Origin: Ophioderma brevispina | Taxonomy: Eukaryota > Echinodermata > Ophiuroidea > Amphilepidida > Ophiodermatidae | Direction: 5' to 3' | DNA length: 64,000 nt | NCBI GenBank assembly: GCA_023653785.1 | Contig: JAMKCH010084893.1 | Span: 1 to 64,000, forward strand | Shown here: piece after piece, positions 47,651-59,490 of the stretch | Position numbering within the stretch: the first letter of the stretch is position 1 | Layout: each line of letters starts with the position of its first letter | Made by a program: the position numbers and the translations under genes | Notes under the pieces: model-generated | What the model saw: only the letters and a program-made list of their open reading frames with translations | Told to the model about the DNA's origin: nothing | The model's database searches: none

Positions 47651-48602
47651 CAGGATTCCCATTTTCTCTGGCGGTACAGATCCCTGTTTAGATATCCAAG
47701 CAGTTGAAAAAGATTTTAGGGTCTATCACCACCCCGATAAGATTGAGCTATTTTTTTTCCAAAGAAGCAAAGCAAAAGATACCTGCATCCTCGTTCACGA
47801 ATAAATAAACTTTGGGCTTCTACTGTTCGTTTCAATTAACCTTGACCTTATACTTCATCATTTATTCGAAAAGAAAACAAAGATAAAAACAAAGGTCATG
47901 AAGAACAAGTGTTTGCCAGACTGTGTGACCTAACATCTTTGTTGCAGAACCCAACCAGAACTTTACTAAACCCCATTCTATTAAATTTACTACCGCGTTA
48001 ATAGCCTAGGTCGCTGGTCTCCTTTTTTTTGTTTCTCCAAAAGTATGGCGGTAATTGAAAAGAAAGGAGGCCAGCAATAAGTTATGAAGCTTGGTTCTTC
48101 ATAAATATGTTATGTCAGATCTTACCAAGCCACATTACCTTCATGACTTTTGTTGCTTTCTTTTCATTACGGGCAAGTTATGACTCACATAGAACCATCA
48201 AAGTTTTATTTTTTCATGAACGAGGAGAGCTCAACTAACTTGGGCGTTGATAACGCCTGAAATTTTCTGCAGTAACAATGGCTCTACAGGTACAAATAAA
48301 AACTGGAATCTTAAGTGCTTTGTCAGCAGCATAACCGGATAAGATTTACCTTATCAATAATGCCATTATTTGCTTGAGTCAACGGAGCATAGTTTAACGT
48401 CCCTTGGTCCTGATATTCAGGAAATAAATTGGATGGCCTTTATTCGTTTTCATGGCAGTGGAAATGTGCAACCTTTAAACGATTGACTACCCATAAATGT
48501 TAATATAATATTGAGTAGTATTTGATGGAAATATTGTTTACTTCAGTGAGTATGTATTCCAAAATTAATTAACCATTTTCCTTGACCCATGGCTAACCGA
48601 TC
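47651..48602. other. Non-coding, no gene seen
   Basis: AT-rich DNA with no recognised repeat or coding stretch. Confidence 0.35.
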
Positions 48603-49900
48603 TTATGAAAGGAAGTTCTTTTTACACGACGGCCAATACCAGTTCTGAGTTTGTTTGAGGTTGACCCATGCTTTTCGTACAAGGTCACAGCCTTCGGGCT
48701 TGCAAATGGGGGGCTGTCCACAAACTGCTTTAGGTTCAATGTAGAGAGGATGACCATTGCGCACCGTAGTATGTCTTGATTCCAGGAATGATCGATAGGG
48801 AAACTGCGACTGCAGTGTCATAGATTGTGTAGCAAATTTAAATCTGTGAATGCTCTGATCCTCAAAGGGATGAGATGGTGGGGGGATTAGGCAACCAGGT
48901 AATCCATCACATTCTTGGTGAGCTTGATCACCTGAAAGTTCCTTTTTCCCCTCCGAAAAGTTTGCAGAGCGCGCCAGCAGAATTGGAAGGATATTCCACA
49001 ACAAAGCGTGGTCAAAAGCAAACACTAACAGTCCCTCATTGGCCAAACGACAAAAATCCTTGTGGCGAGTGTACACTGTACTACATACTGGTTCAGCGTA
49101 TTCAGCATTGAGTATGTCAAAGCCACCATTTGATGCATGTAAGTGTCGAAATATGCACCCATCCAATTCCCTGCGGCCTTCGGGAGGAATTGACACGAGG
49201 AACTACTCTGGGAGGTACTGACTTGCCTTGGTGTGTTGATTGAAAGTAAGGCTGCGGTCCATTATGACGCCAAGGTACTTCTGTTTTGGGGTCGTTGACA
49301 TTTATCTCCATCTAGAGCGTTGTTCATTCTCCTTTGCGCATTGGTTTGCAAGGTGGAAAACATAGCTGACGGTCGTACTTTTCTGCGTTTCAAATGCCAT
49401 CTGTGGAAACATTGGCCTTACACAAGTGATTAGGTCTTTCTCTTCTGAAACACTGTTTCTAAGGCCTCAAGGAATCAGCCTATTCCAAGCATCGTATCGT
49501 CTGCGTAGAGTACTGCAAAGAAACTCCTTTAGGCATATCTGAGACGAAATGTTTGAAAAGACTTGTGCTAGGACAGACCTTGTGGGACAAGCCGTTCATT
49601 GCCCCTTTGATGACTCCAGGATGAAAGGATATCTCTTGGCTGAGCAGCATTATGAACCGACAGCCTGACAGTAGGGAAGATTTTGAAGTAGCTTGAGGTA
49701 GAGACCTCGATGCCAACTGTATCATACGCAGCGTTAGATCTACGAAGACTGCTCCAACCTTCTTCTGCTTTTTAATGGAAGACTGTTCTATTTAGCTCTT
49801 CGAATCCCCTCTTGGTTGCCCGGTAGATGTGCCCGACTGTATCATTGAGCCTACTGAGTATCAGCCTCTCAATGCATTTATACAGTGTGAGTCACTAAAA
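48603..49900 (-). mobile_element. Jockey-type LINE reverse transcriptase
   Basis: Minus-strand non-LTR RT of a different family from the CR1-like copies: CIERLILSRLNDTV near 49845-49890; an AAYDTV box near 49715-49740 (canonical FxDxxAAYDTVWH); GLSHKVCPSTSLF near 49560-49605; YADDT at 49493-49507; an YLGVIMDRSLTFNQHTK-like stretch (part in another frame) near 49235-49285; EPVCSTVYTRHKDFC near 49050-49100; and the final PEGCDLVRKAWVNLKQTQ plus WYWPSC near 48615-48690, matching the RTG.GR tail typical of this group (NRLRTGxGRC). The last 197 codons are one clean frame from 49196 to 48603. The endonuclease is absent, so it is truncated. Confidence 0.65.
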
Positions 49901-50204
49901 ACCACCATTCAGAAAGGTTTATTCTTTGAAAGGTTAAACGTTTTTTGCTTAAATGTTTTGCTTTTGGTTGTTTACAGGGATACACGCTATCAGAAGATTT
50001 TTTTTGGTTTCTTTCTGACTTTGGGTTCAGAAACTATGTCAATTTTGCGGAGAGACCTAAAAATCTGTTTGGTCCGCTTTTAGCAATCCAATGCGTAATA
50101 CCAAAACTTGAAACTTGATGGGGATACTCTCCAACGCCCCTGGTGGAGCCAACCGGAGAGGATACGGTCTGCGCATGTGCTTGCTTAGTCTTGCTGGTTA
50201 TGTT

Positions 50205-52500
50205 TTTCCCCTTCCTTGTAGATGGATGGTGATGGCGTTTTTGAATAATTCTGGATCTGTTATATTGATGAGGTGCTCTGGTATATTGTTCCAATTCCTT
50301 ATTGTTTGGGGAACAAAGGAATATTTATAACAGTCTCTTTTGAGTTCTGATGATTGAATAGGAAGTTAGAATGGCGAATGCCGTGATTGTCGCAGAGCTG
50401 GCTGCAGAAGGTTTCCTATGGGCAGTGATAGGTGACCGAGTCTGGCTTGTTGAAAAACGCAAAGTCGACGTATGAGCCTTCTTGATTGCAATGATTCCAG
50501 TTTGAGTTCAGTTAGAATGTTAGTGGCACTGCCTGGTGTTTTTGTGGTATAATCATTAATAATGAAACACGTGGCAGTCCCCCTTCTTGTACGGCTTCCA
50601 GTTTTTTATGTTCGTAATAGTGTAGGATCCCAGACTGCCGAGCGTATTCCCCCAGTAATTGCTAACTAGTTATTTTGTAAGCTACTGCCTTTGTGTCCTG
50701 GTTTCAATCATGAATATAAGGGTTACAGCTTATGAAGCCTAAGCACGTTGGCTTTGTGCACTTATCCTCCCTGTATGTGTTGTTCCAGTTTAATTTATTT
50801 GATATAGTGACCCCCAAGTATCATGGCTATCAGTTACTGCTAACACTTCTCCACCCAGTGGGTGTAATCAAATTTCTTTGGGGATCTGGTATGAGTTATC
50901 TCCTTGTAAATACATTTTTGTGTTTGTTAAAACTTCGAGCACTTTGAACCCCCATCTCCAGTGTGTTCACAATCCTCTGGCAAAATGTGTGTATCGAAAT
51001 CCGGTCGATGACGCAGTCATCAGCGAATAGTCTCAACGATGACTGATGTTTTCCTGGCGATGTTATTAATGTAAGCTAGGAACAGCAGCGGCCCAAGTAC
51101 CGCACCCTGAGGGACGCCAAAACAACATTTGATCAGGCCGAGTTCTCGCCATCGACGACCACCCTCTGGTTACGGCCCTTGGGCTACTGACTCCGGCATG
51201 TGTTTTATTTTGAATCCATATAATGTAATTTGTAAGCAAACGGTTATGTGGGGACAACATCAAAAGCTTTGGAGAAAATCCATATATCATGTCATCTATT
51301 CTGGGACTTTATTGGTAAGAGAAAGGCAGGTCTGTTGTAGAATGAGTTTTTGTTTCACAAGAATGCTTTTGACGAAAACCGTGTTGCTTGTCATTTAGAA
51401 TGTTTTATTGTTAACGTGTGCATTATGGTGAATGAACAAGGGTGTTTCAAGGACTTTGCAGCAGACTGAAGTGAGGGAGACGGGACGATAATTTGATGCG
51501 ATATGACTGCCACCCACCCTTCTTAAAAATCGGGGAGATATATTCGCACGTGACCATGTGTCAGGTAAGACTCCAGTGTCCCAGTGAAATGCTGGAAAAT
51601 TAAAGCGAGCAGCTGGAGCCCATATCCTCGTCCTCTGCTGCCATCTTTAAAATTTTGGCATTGATCCCGTCAGGGCCGAGGCCTTGTTGGGATCAAGATC
51701 CTTTAGGAGTTTTTCTACCCCTTCCTTGGATAGATATATCCGGCATCTGGTCATTGGTAATTGTGAATTTCCCATGTGAAAACCGAACTGATTGTCGTTC
51801 AAAATATCGGCTTTTGTTTTGTTGTCACTTACAAGTCTGCCATTTTTCTTTAGTGTTGGTATCCCTATTGTGTCGAGTTTGAGGCTTTTTGATAAATGAT
51901 AAGACGCTTAATCTGTTCCAGGCCAAAATCACTGACAATATCAAGCATATGTCTGGACAGACGCCATAGGCCCCACCAGGATCAACACTAAGCAGATCCC
52001 AATTAACATCAGGAAGATTGAAATCCCATCTAACCAAATCTGGCCATTGGTATTATGTCTGATCTTAACCAGGGACTCACGTAAGGCATCAATGTACTCA
52101 AGCTGAATACAAAACTTCTGAGCTATAGAAGGAGCCGATTGTCAAGTCTTTGCCACCACGAATTTTAATAGTAATCCAGACGGCTTCACATTTAGTTCAA
52201 GGTCGGTTCTGTGTGTAGCCACAATGTTATTACTATATGCAATCATTACAGCCCACCTTTGGTTTTGCCAATCTCCCTATCCATATCTTTGCGGATAACC
52301 GAAAAGTTTGGGGGGAAAAGTTCGCTACTATTGACAGAAGGGTCGAAATGGGTTTCCGTCCCAAGATGATGTCCGGTGCTATATTATTAACCCACACTAA
52401 GTCCACGACTTTACCCAGTGATACCATCAAAGTTGATGACCATACACTTATAGCAAAGAATTTACCATGCATTTTCACTGGTATCGATTCTTCTTGCAAA
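50205..52500 (-). mobile_element. Non-LTR LINE with APE endonuclease and RT
   Basis: The fullest LINE in the window, minus strand. APE-type endonuclease: PDIILG near 52370-52400 and GDFNLPDVNWD (first G lost) near 51995-52035. Linker to RT: VEKLLKDLDPNKAS then INAKILKMAAED near 51610-51715 (canonical L..LDxxKAxGPDGI). RT palm: GVPQGAVLGPLLFLAYIN near 51060-51115 and FADDC near 51015-51030, adjacent but out of frame. Closing block: LKRDCYKYSFVPQTIRNWNN then IPEHLINITDPELF at about 50210-50345, ending in a stop near 50205. It has many frameshifts, but both domains are recognisable. The distance between APE and RT is short, so an internal deletion is possible. Confidence 0.72.
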
Positions 52501-54059
52501 AACTATCACTTTAATAAAACGGTCTATTGTGTAACGCATAATTATAAGTAACTATATCTTCAACAAATTAAGTTACCATTGTTCAGTCATAAAGAGTTCA
52601 GTTTATGAAAGGCCCTCCATATCGATGTCCTCCATTTTTTCATGAACATAATGAACGGCTCAGAGACGTTTTTGATTTACAATCTCTAAGGTAATTATTT
52701 TGCACATAATACATATACTCAGTGGTCGATAATTGCAAGACTAAGATTGAAAGTTTTCTGCAATAAATTGGAAATTAAAAAACTTAAAATTTTAATATGC
52801 AAACTTTTTTCAAGCTGAATACAAACCCTCCTATGGTTTCACTTCGATTCCCAAGTTTTGTTGTCAGATTAAAACCATTAAATATTGCTTACCAAAGTAA
52901 CTTGTAGTATCTTACACCATCTAATCTTGACTTCTTATTTGGGAATGAACATTTTTCACTCAGCATTTTCCTTTTGTAATCTCCAGGGATTTAACTTCAT
53001 AATCCTGCAATACTCATCGCCCTTCCTTGTTTGATCAATAACTTGGTGTTAAATGTTTACTCAAATCACCGCTTAAGACCATGTTACTTTATGCATCTTT
53101 GTTTGGCTCAAATGTCCAAACACGATTTTTAAGTCTCGCCGCAAATAGGCATAACTAACTTCTTCCTCACAAGACCAAATGACACCAATAAATGTTTTCT
53201 GAAGCCTGTTTTACCTTAGCTATCCTTTCATTATAACCAAGGCAAACACTTGAGCAAAAAATAATTCTTAACTATTTTAATTATTTTTTATTCTGATGTA
53301 TGGTTGTTTTGACTCACACTGTAGTTGCTTCATCCCTGGTCTCTTCAAGTTGACCTTGAAGGTCACTGCACATGACTGAACTGCACATTCCATTTTGGTG
53401 CAAATTTTGAAAGTCCAAGGTTCTAAATTTTGATCCTAGATTTGCTGTCAGGGTCCTTAAACAAAATTTGTTTCCAGTACCATTCGACCCTGTTTCCCAC
53501 TTCATATTGTTAATCTTGAACATTTGTGGTCCATATTTCATCTGGAATTGAAGTAGAATAGGCATTCACTACTAATCCTGAACATACCGTAGGTCCATAT
53601 CTACACCTTGCATCAACATCACCAATATTCATAACTTATTGGACTAAATTAAGCTTTTGACCATAAGCACCACTGAGCATCTCCGCCAATGTTTCATAGA
53701 TTCATACAATGAGTGGATGTGAAGCAATAATGAATTGTTATCAGACAAGACACACGCATATGCAACAGATTCGTGGTCAGCTGGATGATGGCAAAAATTA
53801 TGCATACCATATCAAATTCTAATTACACTAAACATAACTGTGTTGCTTTTCTCATCAACAACTGCTTACCAAACTACTGCAAGTAACTTGCGTAATCCCC
53901 TGGCAAGATGGCAGTATGGAACATGACCTCAGATGACCTTTCACCTTGGTCCTGACCCTGACATCAATCCACAAATTTTTTATGAAGGAACCCCTAATTG
54001 CACCTTAACCCCGGTCTGGTTAAAGGATTATCAGTGATTTGTTATTAAATCAGTAAACA
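52501..54059. other. Non-coding, no gene seen
   Basis: AT-rich DNA. An 83-codon minus-strand frame at 53314-53565 has no supporting motif. TGACCTT-type words recur near 53350-53365 and 53930-53945. Confidence 0.35.
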
Positions 54060-54370
54060 AAAAATATCAAAAGTCAGCTTTTTGCATTTCTGCAACATGT
54101 ATAAGAACCCTAACATAACTACACGTGTGGATTAGACCAAAAGCAAACCTAATAAGGACAAAATCAGATATGTTAGTCATTGCTGTCCGTACGGACACTT
54201 ACTACAACACGTAATTGAATGGGTTCCTATCTTTGAACATCACTGTTTTCTCTCTTCCTTTCTGTCAATTTTTTCCGGTGCCAAAGATGACATAGGAATT
54301 TCTACTTAAACAGACTTATCCTTCACTATTTAAGCCGTTCTTGCAAATTTCAAACATAGTTACTCTTTCG
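54060..54370 (+). repeat. Dispersed repeat, inverted partner at 57960-58235
   Basis: Shared on opposite strands: CAATTACGTGTTGTAGTAAG, GTCCGT.CGGAC (a small palindrome), ATGACTAA.AT, TTATAGGTT.GCTT.TGGTCT and GGATAAGTC. The partners face each other across 3.6 kb. Confidence 0.65.
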
Positions 54371-54390
54371 GGGCGGGGTGAATCCCGATA

Positions 54391-54594
54391 GTGTATTTAA
54401 AACTCGAACGCGAAAAACGAAAACCTAACCAAACACAAGACACACACACACATACGGACATGGGCACCCTCAGCAATATCCCCTCCGCTTTCAAGCAGGG
54501 GAGGGTGATAACAGGCGAACTCGTATTTAAGGCGTGTGTAAAATATGTCCCCCGCCGGGGGGGATTTCGCGATCATTTGGAAGTGACAACTTAA
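54391..54594 (+). other. Small open frame, status unknown
   Basis: A 67-codon frame with MGTLSNIPSAFKQGRVITGE and a GC-richer composition than its surroundings, next to an ACACACAC tract. No family, splice site or promoter supports it; probably not a gene. Confidence 0.15.
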
Positions 54595-54689
54595 CGGCAC
54601 AATACTGTTTAAAATTTGGATATTAAACCTAACTCGTCCAAGAACCCATCCATAAGTCGCCAAAAATAACTTAAGAATAACTAAAAACT

Positions 54690-55375
54690 AAGATTCACAC
54701 AAAGATGCATGGCATAAGCCTTTCATGTAGCGAAGGAATTTTGCCCAATCCCGAATTTATAATACCGTTTCATATTCAGTCGAAACATTCTTGGCGCATA
54801 TTTATTAGCTCATTTGCATACCTAAGCCGCATAACTTAAACCGCACTATCCATGTTTCCCACAAAAGATGTATGGCATAAACCTTTCATGTAGCGAAGGA
54901 ATTTTGCACCTCCGATTTATTACACCGTTTCAGGAAACTTCATTGGCATATTTAATTAGCTCATTTGCATACCTAAGCCGCATATACTATGCACTTTCAA
55001 AGTGTCGAATACAATGCTATGCCCAGATATACTCATGTTGCAAAAGAATTTTGCATATCTTAACATACATTTAACATACATTTCGGGATACCATAAATTA
55101 TGCATATTTAATTAGCTCATTGCATACCTAACCATCTAATAACACCTTTCAATCGCAAACGATTCGTACATGATGCACTTCCATTAGCGAAGGAATTTGT
55201 GTGCCTGATATAGTGTTTCAAAGAACAGATATAACATTTTTATCACAGACATTCCAGGTTATCATTTTTATCACAACTTCCAGGTTACATTTTTATCACA
55301 GACATCCGGACATACTGACGGAGCCCATTTTATAGTCCCCTTCGAACTTCGTTTGGCGGGGACAAAATGGCACAT
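54690..55375 (-). repeat. Octamer-rich tandem repeat, minus copy of 20540-21215
   Basis: About four degenerate units of 150-190 bp, each with TTAGCTCATTTGCATACCTAA, CTTTCATGTAGCGAAGGAATTT and ACCGTTTCA words. It closes at 55330-55375 with CCCCTTCGAACTTCGTTTGG and CGGGGACAAAATGG, the complement of the head of the plus copy, but without the GTCC-rich tract. A TTTTATCACAGACAT subunit is itself repeated at about 55225-55305. Confidence 0.75.
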
Positions 55376-56436
55376 TAATACAACTTGAATGTGCATTAAT
55401 AATAATTTTTACATAGAATTTATTCATAATACAACTCATCAGACGACCTCTGCATTATGAACCGAGATGACTCTAACCTTGTGACTATACATTCAAACCA
55501 TCAAAGTCGCATTGATAATATCATGGAGGTAGAAGAGACGGAGAGTGACCCCGAAACTCCTTTCAAGCAGATATAAGTGGATTACCCCATGTTTGAAATC
55601 AACAGATGGAACATGTGAGAATGCCCTTGATCGTTAATGTGGGGGGAACAGTCAATCATCTACTTTACCGCTTCCTTCCTTCTCTTTGTCCGTCTTCACT
55701 TCGTCATACAGAGTTAACCTCTGGTGACCCCGGTAACCGAAGACTTGTAAAAAACACTTATGTCCTTTGCACATCTGTAGCAAAATATCGCTTTTATCCC
55801 TTGTTTAATGTTTCATTACATTAATTCTTATATTTGCGGGGAAATGCGGGACTTTTTAGTATTAAAGAGCGAAAGATAAACATTGGTCTGAAGCTTTGAA
55901 TAAGCTTTTTATTGGGACAATTGGGCCATTTGTGATAGATCAGAGATTTATTACCTGAAGTACTTCGGAAAAGATAACTCTTGCTCTTGGACATCAAATG
56001 CTGGCCCTCCTTTAAACCCAAAAGTATAAATAGCTCACCAAGCTGACCCAAACATTAACAATAGGAGCGATGCATATTCTAATTATACTGAATGGCAGTT
56101 TAATACATAAGGTGCGTTGTATTGAAGATCGGTATCAAAAAAGATAAGCTTCATTTTATGAGGGAGTAACCCCAGTTGAGATTGCCTCTCGTCTCTCACC
56201 ACTTGTATTGATCAAAACAAATATTGTAATGATAGATTCACTTTTTTTTCACGTCTCCCCGGCAATTCCAACCTTCATGAGATATCAAGCATAACTCAAT
56301 GGGATGGACAGCATTTTTTTCATGGTTTTGTTTCATTCATCTCCAGAAATGGTGACCAATCCATGTTGCTTATAGAACAATCACTCTATATGTGCGCTTT
56401 ATTCCGTTTACAGTATAAAAGCCACATGATATAACT
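55376..56436. other. Non-coding; one short acidic frame
   Basis: A 39-codon frame from ATG at 55458 (MNRDDSNLVTIHSNHQSR, then IMEVEETESDPETPF) ends at a TAA near 55576. It is too short to judge. The rest shows no gene. Confidence 0.2.
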
Positions 56437-56826
56437 TAAGGGGCATGTCGTCCCCCCGATCTCTTTTTGGGACCCCCCTGATTTTATCCCGGAATTAGTA
56501 CGATTTGATATCAGAAGAAAAGGCCGTATTTTTTCCTCATTGTCGTCCTTCAATTTGAGCCCTCACGAGTCCCTCGAATCAATTTCATTCCCAGATAGTA
56601 AACAAAAAAAAAAACCGCCGTATTTATCATGGTTAACCACTTTTAATTAGCACAGTATGAATAGGGCTTTGCAACAATGCATTATTGCATCTACCATCAA
56701 AACCCGCATTTTGTTTCCCACGGTATTGATGACGGGGTGTATGTGCAAGTGCCCAGGCCTATATCAATTAGAAAACACAATACACAAAATCGAGAAAGAA
56801 AAACAACCACCTTTAAGTGTGAGGGG
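56437..56826 (-). mobile_element. TTAA-flanked dispersed element, inverted partner of 46667-46998
   Basis: TTAAGGGGCATG at the left and CCACCTTTAA at the right match the reversed ends of 46667-46998, with the inner words in reverse order. A run of A near 56605-56618 corresponds to the T run in the partner. Confidence 0.65.
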
Positions 56827-57959
56827 TATAATGTCATTATGCCATTAAGATATTAATACGGTTGGTATTCTGACAGGAAGTCTATCTTTAGACCTGTGTT
56901 TAAAATATCCCGCGTTAGTCCTCTATGATTTGACCATTTTTTCCCTTTCAAAAGACTGAAAGTTAATGTACAGGTGGAGCAAATTCCCATGGATGGGCCT
57001 TCGGCTATCCATGAGGAATTTTCTCACACCAATTCCAGCACGTTTTTGGGTATGGGTTTGGAAGAAAAAAGGTCCACTCACGAATGACTACCGAGTTTAA
57101 TCAAACCTGGGTCCAAGTTAGACTCCCTTCCGAATACTCCACAGAGTTTACGTTGGGACACCTTGCATAACATTAATCTAGCCAACAATAATAAGTCGGG
57201 TGTGCCAGTCTTATACACACAACACAAGAGTTCTAAGTATTTTTCCCAAGGGAAGTTATATACTGATTTTGGATCAGACAAGTCACATGTTTCGGACTCA
57301 TGCTACTAAGTTTTAATATGTGAAAAATATTTATCTAATATCACAGCAGGCAATATAACCTCATTTGTAAGAAAAACAAGATTTGATTTTGTACTAATAC
57401 CCCCGTACTTTTTAACTATGTAGCACTCCTGCCCTGTACCAGATTATATTACTCACTAACAAACAGTGGCAATTTTTTTTCTTTATGAACACTGGTTTTA
57501 CAGTTATCAACTATAAAATCCATGATGCATGGTGAAGACTCATAGGAAAGGTTTCGTACTACAGTTTGGCACAGAAGTATCCTTGGCATGTGTTTTCCTA
57601 TCTGTATTGTGCCAAGTCCGATAAGTTTGAACTGTTCAAATTAACACAACATTTTGTTGCCTAAATATTGTGCTTTCATTAAAACCGTTTGCACTTTTAA
57701 AACCGTACTAAGTCCAACACTCTACTTGTGGAATGTTTGTATGAATTTGTGACAATTCAGACAATTTGCAATACTCTGGTACTCTGGTCAAATACCTTGG
57801 AGGTTAATTTGACAGTAAACAATAGGCCTAAAAATTACAAGACTTAATACAAATTAGTGACAGTAATTAGACTGAATCTTTTTTTAATTTAAAAAAACCA
57901 TATTTCAGGAGCTTGTAACAGAATTTGTAAACTTAAAGACGCCTATTCGTGATTTATAC
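56827..57959. other. Non-coding, no gene seen
   Basis: A 67-codon minus frame at 57078-57281 shares only a TTTGATTAAACT/CCTGGGTC word with 47330-47355. No family was recognised. Confidence 0.35.
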
Positions 57960-58235
57960 CAACACCCGAAAGAGTTAAAAATGTTTGGAAAGTCCAGGAA
58001 TGCATAAAATGAAGGATAAGTCCCTGTATAATTATCATAAGCTTTACTTTTTCCAGTGAAGAATTGCATAAAATGGCGGTCTTAAGATATGACTATCCAT
58101 TCAATTACGTGTTGTAGTAAGTGCCCGTTCGGACCGTAATGACTAATATCCGATTTGTGCTTATAGGTTGCTTCTGGTCTTTATCATTTGCAGTGTATTA
58201 AGGTACTCGTACTTGTTACAGACTGTAAAAATCCT
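57960..58235 (-). repeat. Dispersed repeat, inverted partner of 54060-54370
   Basis: Contains AAGGATAAGTCC, CAATTACGTGTTGTAGTAAG and GTTGCTTCTGGTCT in the order expected from the reverse complement of 54060-54370. Confidence 0.65.
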
Positions 58236-59249
58236 GATTTTTTTCATGATTTTGGTTTCGATTTTATGATTTAGCAAACATCCCTGAAAGTGCCTTGAAA
58301 GCAATATCGCTAATCTTGTACAAAATTGTTTTTAATTTGACCATAATTTTATGACTAGATTGTGAAAAAGTTAATTTGACGCATTTGACACACCCCTTGG
58401 GGAACTTCTTCTGACTTCTTACTGAACACTTTATTTCCATATAAGGTTTTTGGGGTGTGTTTGTGTTTGGAGGAAAATAACAAACACACAATTTAATAAG
58501 TGCTAGACCAAATTTACACTCAAGGCAATCATTTGCATGGATAAGCTGGGTGTTATAAAACGGACCTTTTTCTATTTACAAAAGAAGCTAAATCTCTCAG
58601 TGGAACCCTTTCAGTCCTTTAAAGTGTAGTCGGCATAGAAAAATATTCAAAAAATCATGAATGAACCATTCACTTTGAGTGGCATGCTCTCTCACTTAAC
58701 CAAGGGCTCAGTTCAGTAGCCTTGAATGGGCCATGTTCAACCCGCAGCTGACCATATATTCTGGGTATCGTCATACTAAAAACTGAGTGTATTTGCTCCA
58801 TACACTTGTGACTGAAAGCTATGGAACTGTGGCCATGGAATTGAGATTTTATTAGCTAATAGTGACTGCTGACCTCAAATCAACTTAATTGAAAACCGTT
58901 TTGTTATTTACCTTCCTGTAAAAACAGCAAGAGCTACAGGATTCCCTTTAGGTATTATTTGTCACAGGCATACCAAATATCTGACCTCCCTGCCAGAATT
59001 TTCGGGGTCTGGGCAACAGGCTTTTGACACATTGAATAGCATTCGGGTATTGGTATTCTGGCAGACATGTAGTAAGATTTGATCTGACATCCGGAGCATT
59101 AGCATTGTACAAAGCAAATTGTGAGTTAGCATATGCTTGTTAAATAAATTCGATCGCTGCTGGTAGTAATGTAAACAACTTTTGACCTGGCCATTTAGTT
59201 AGGTAGTTTAAACCAAAGCTTTCAATCTGGTTTTGTCCCCCACTAACGG
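58236..59249. other. Non-coding, no gene seen
   Basis: AT-rich DNA with no repeat partner or coding stretch noticed. Confidence 0.35.
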
Positions 59250-59490
59250 GGGTGGCCAGATACCCCTCACACTCCAGCAATACTGCTTTGTGAGGAATTA
59301 TTGGAGCAAAAGATGATTGACCGGATGCCTTCCTTATTCAATCCACATTTTTTGGTGGTGGGCTATCCTTTGGGCAACCACGGCCCACCACGCTGGATGG
59401 TCAGCATTAGCTCTCCAGAGCTGGAGCCCTGTATGTGATCTCTTTTTCATTCTACTAACCAGGGTAACCAGCTAAGCTACAATCCATGGC
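59250..59490 (-). mobile_element. Probable tRNA-derived SINE, family 3
   Basis: On the minus strand an A box TAGCTTAGCTGG (59468-59479) fits the polymerase III consensus. A decayed B box GGCTCCAGCTC (59418-59428) follows 39 bases later. The body shows no cloverleaf. Single copy in this window, so the family is uncertain. Confidence 0.4.

Noticed and set aside
53314..53565. 83-codon minus-strand frame as an exon
   Set aside because: No recognised family, no clear splice borders, and surrounding DNA is AT-rich and non-coding.
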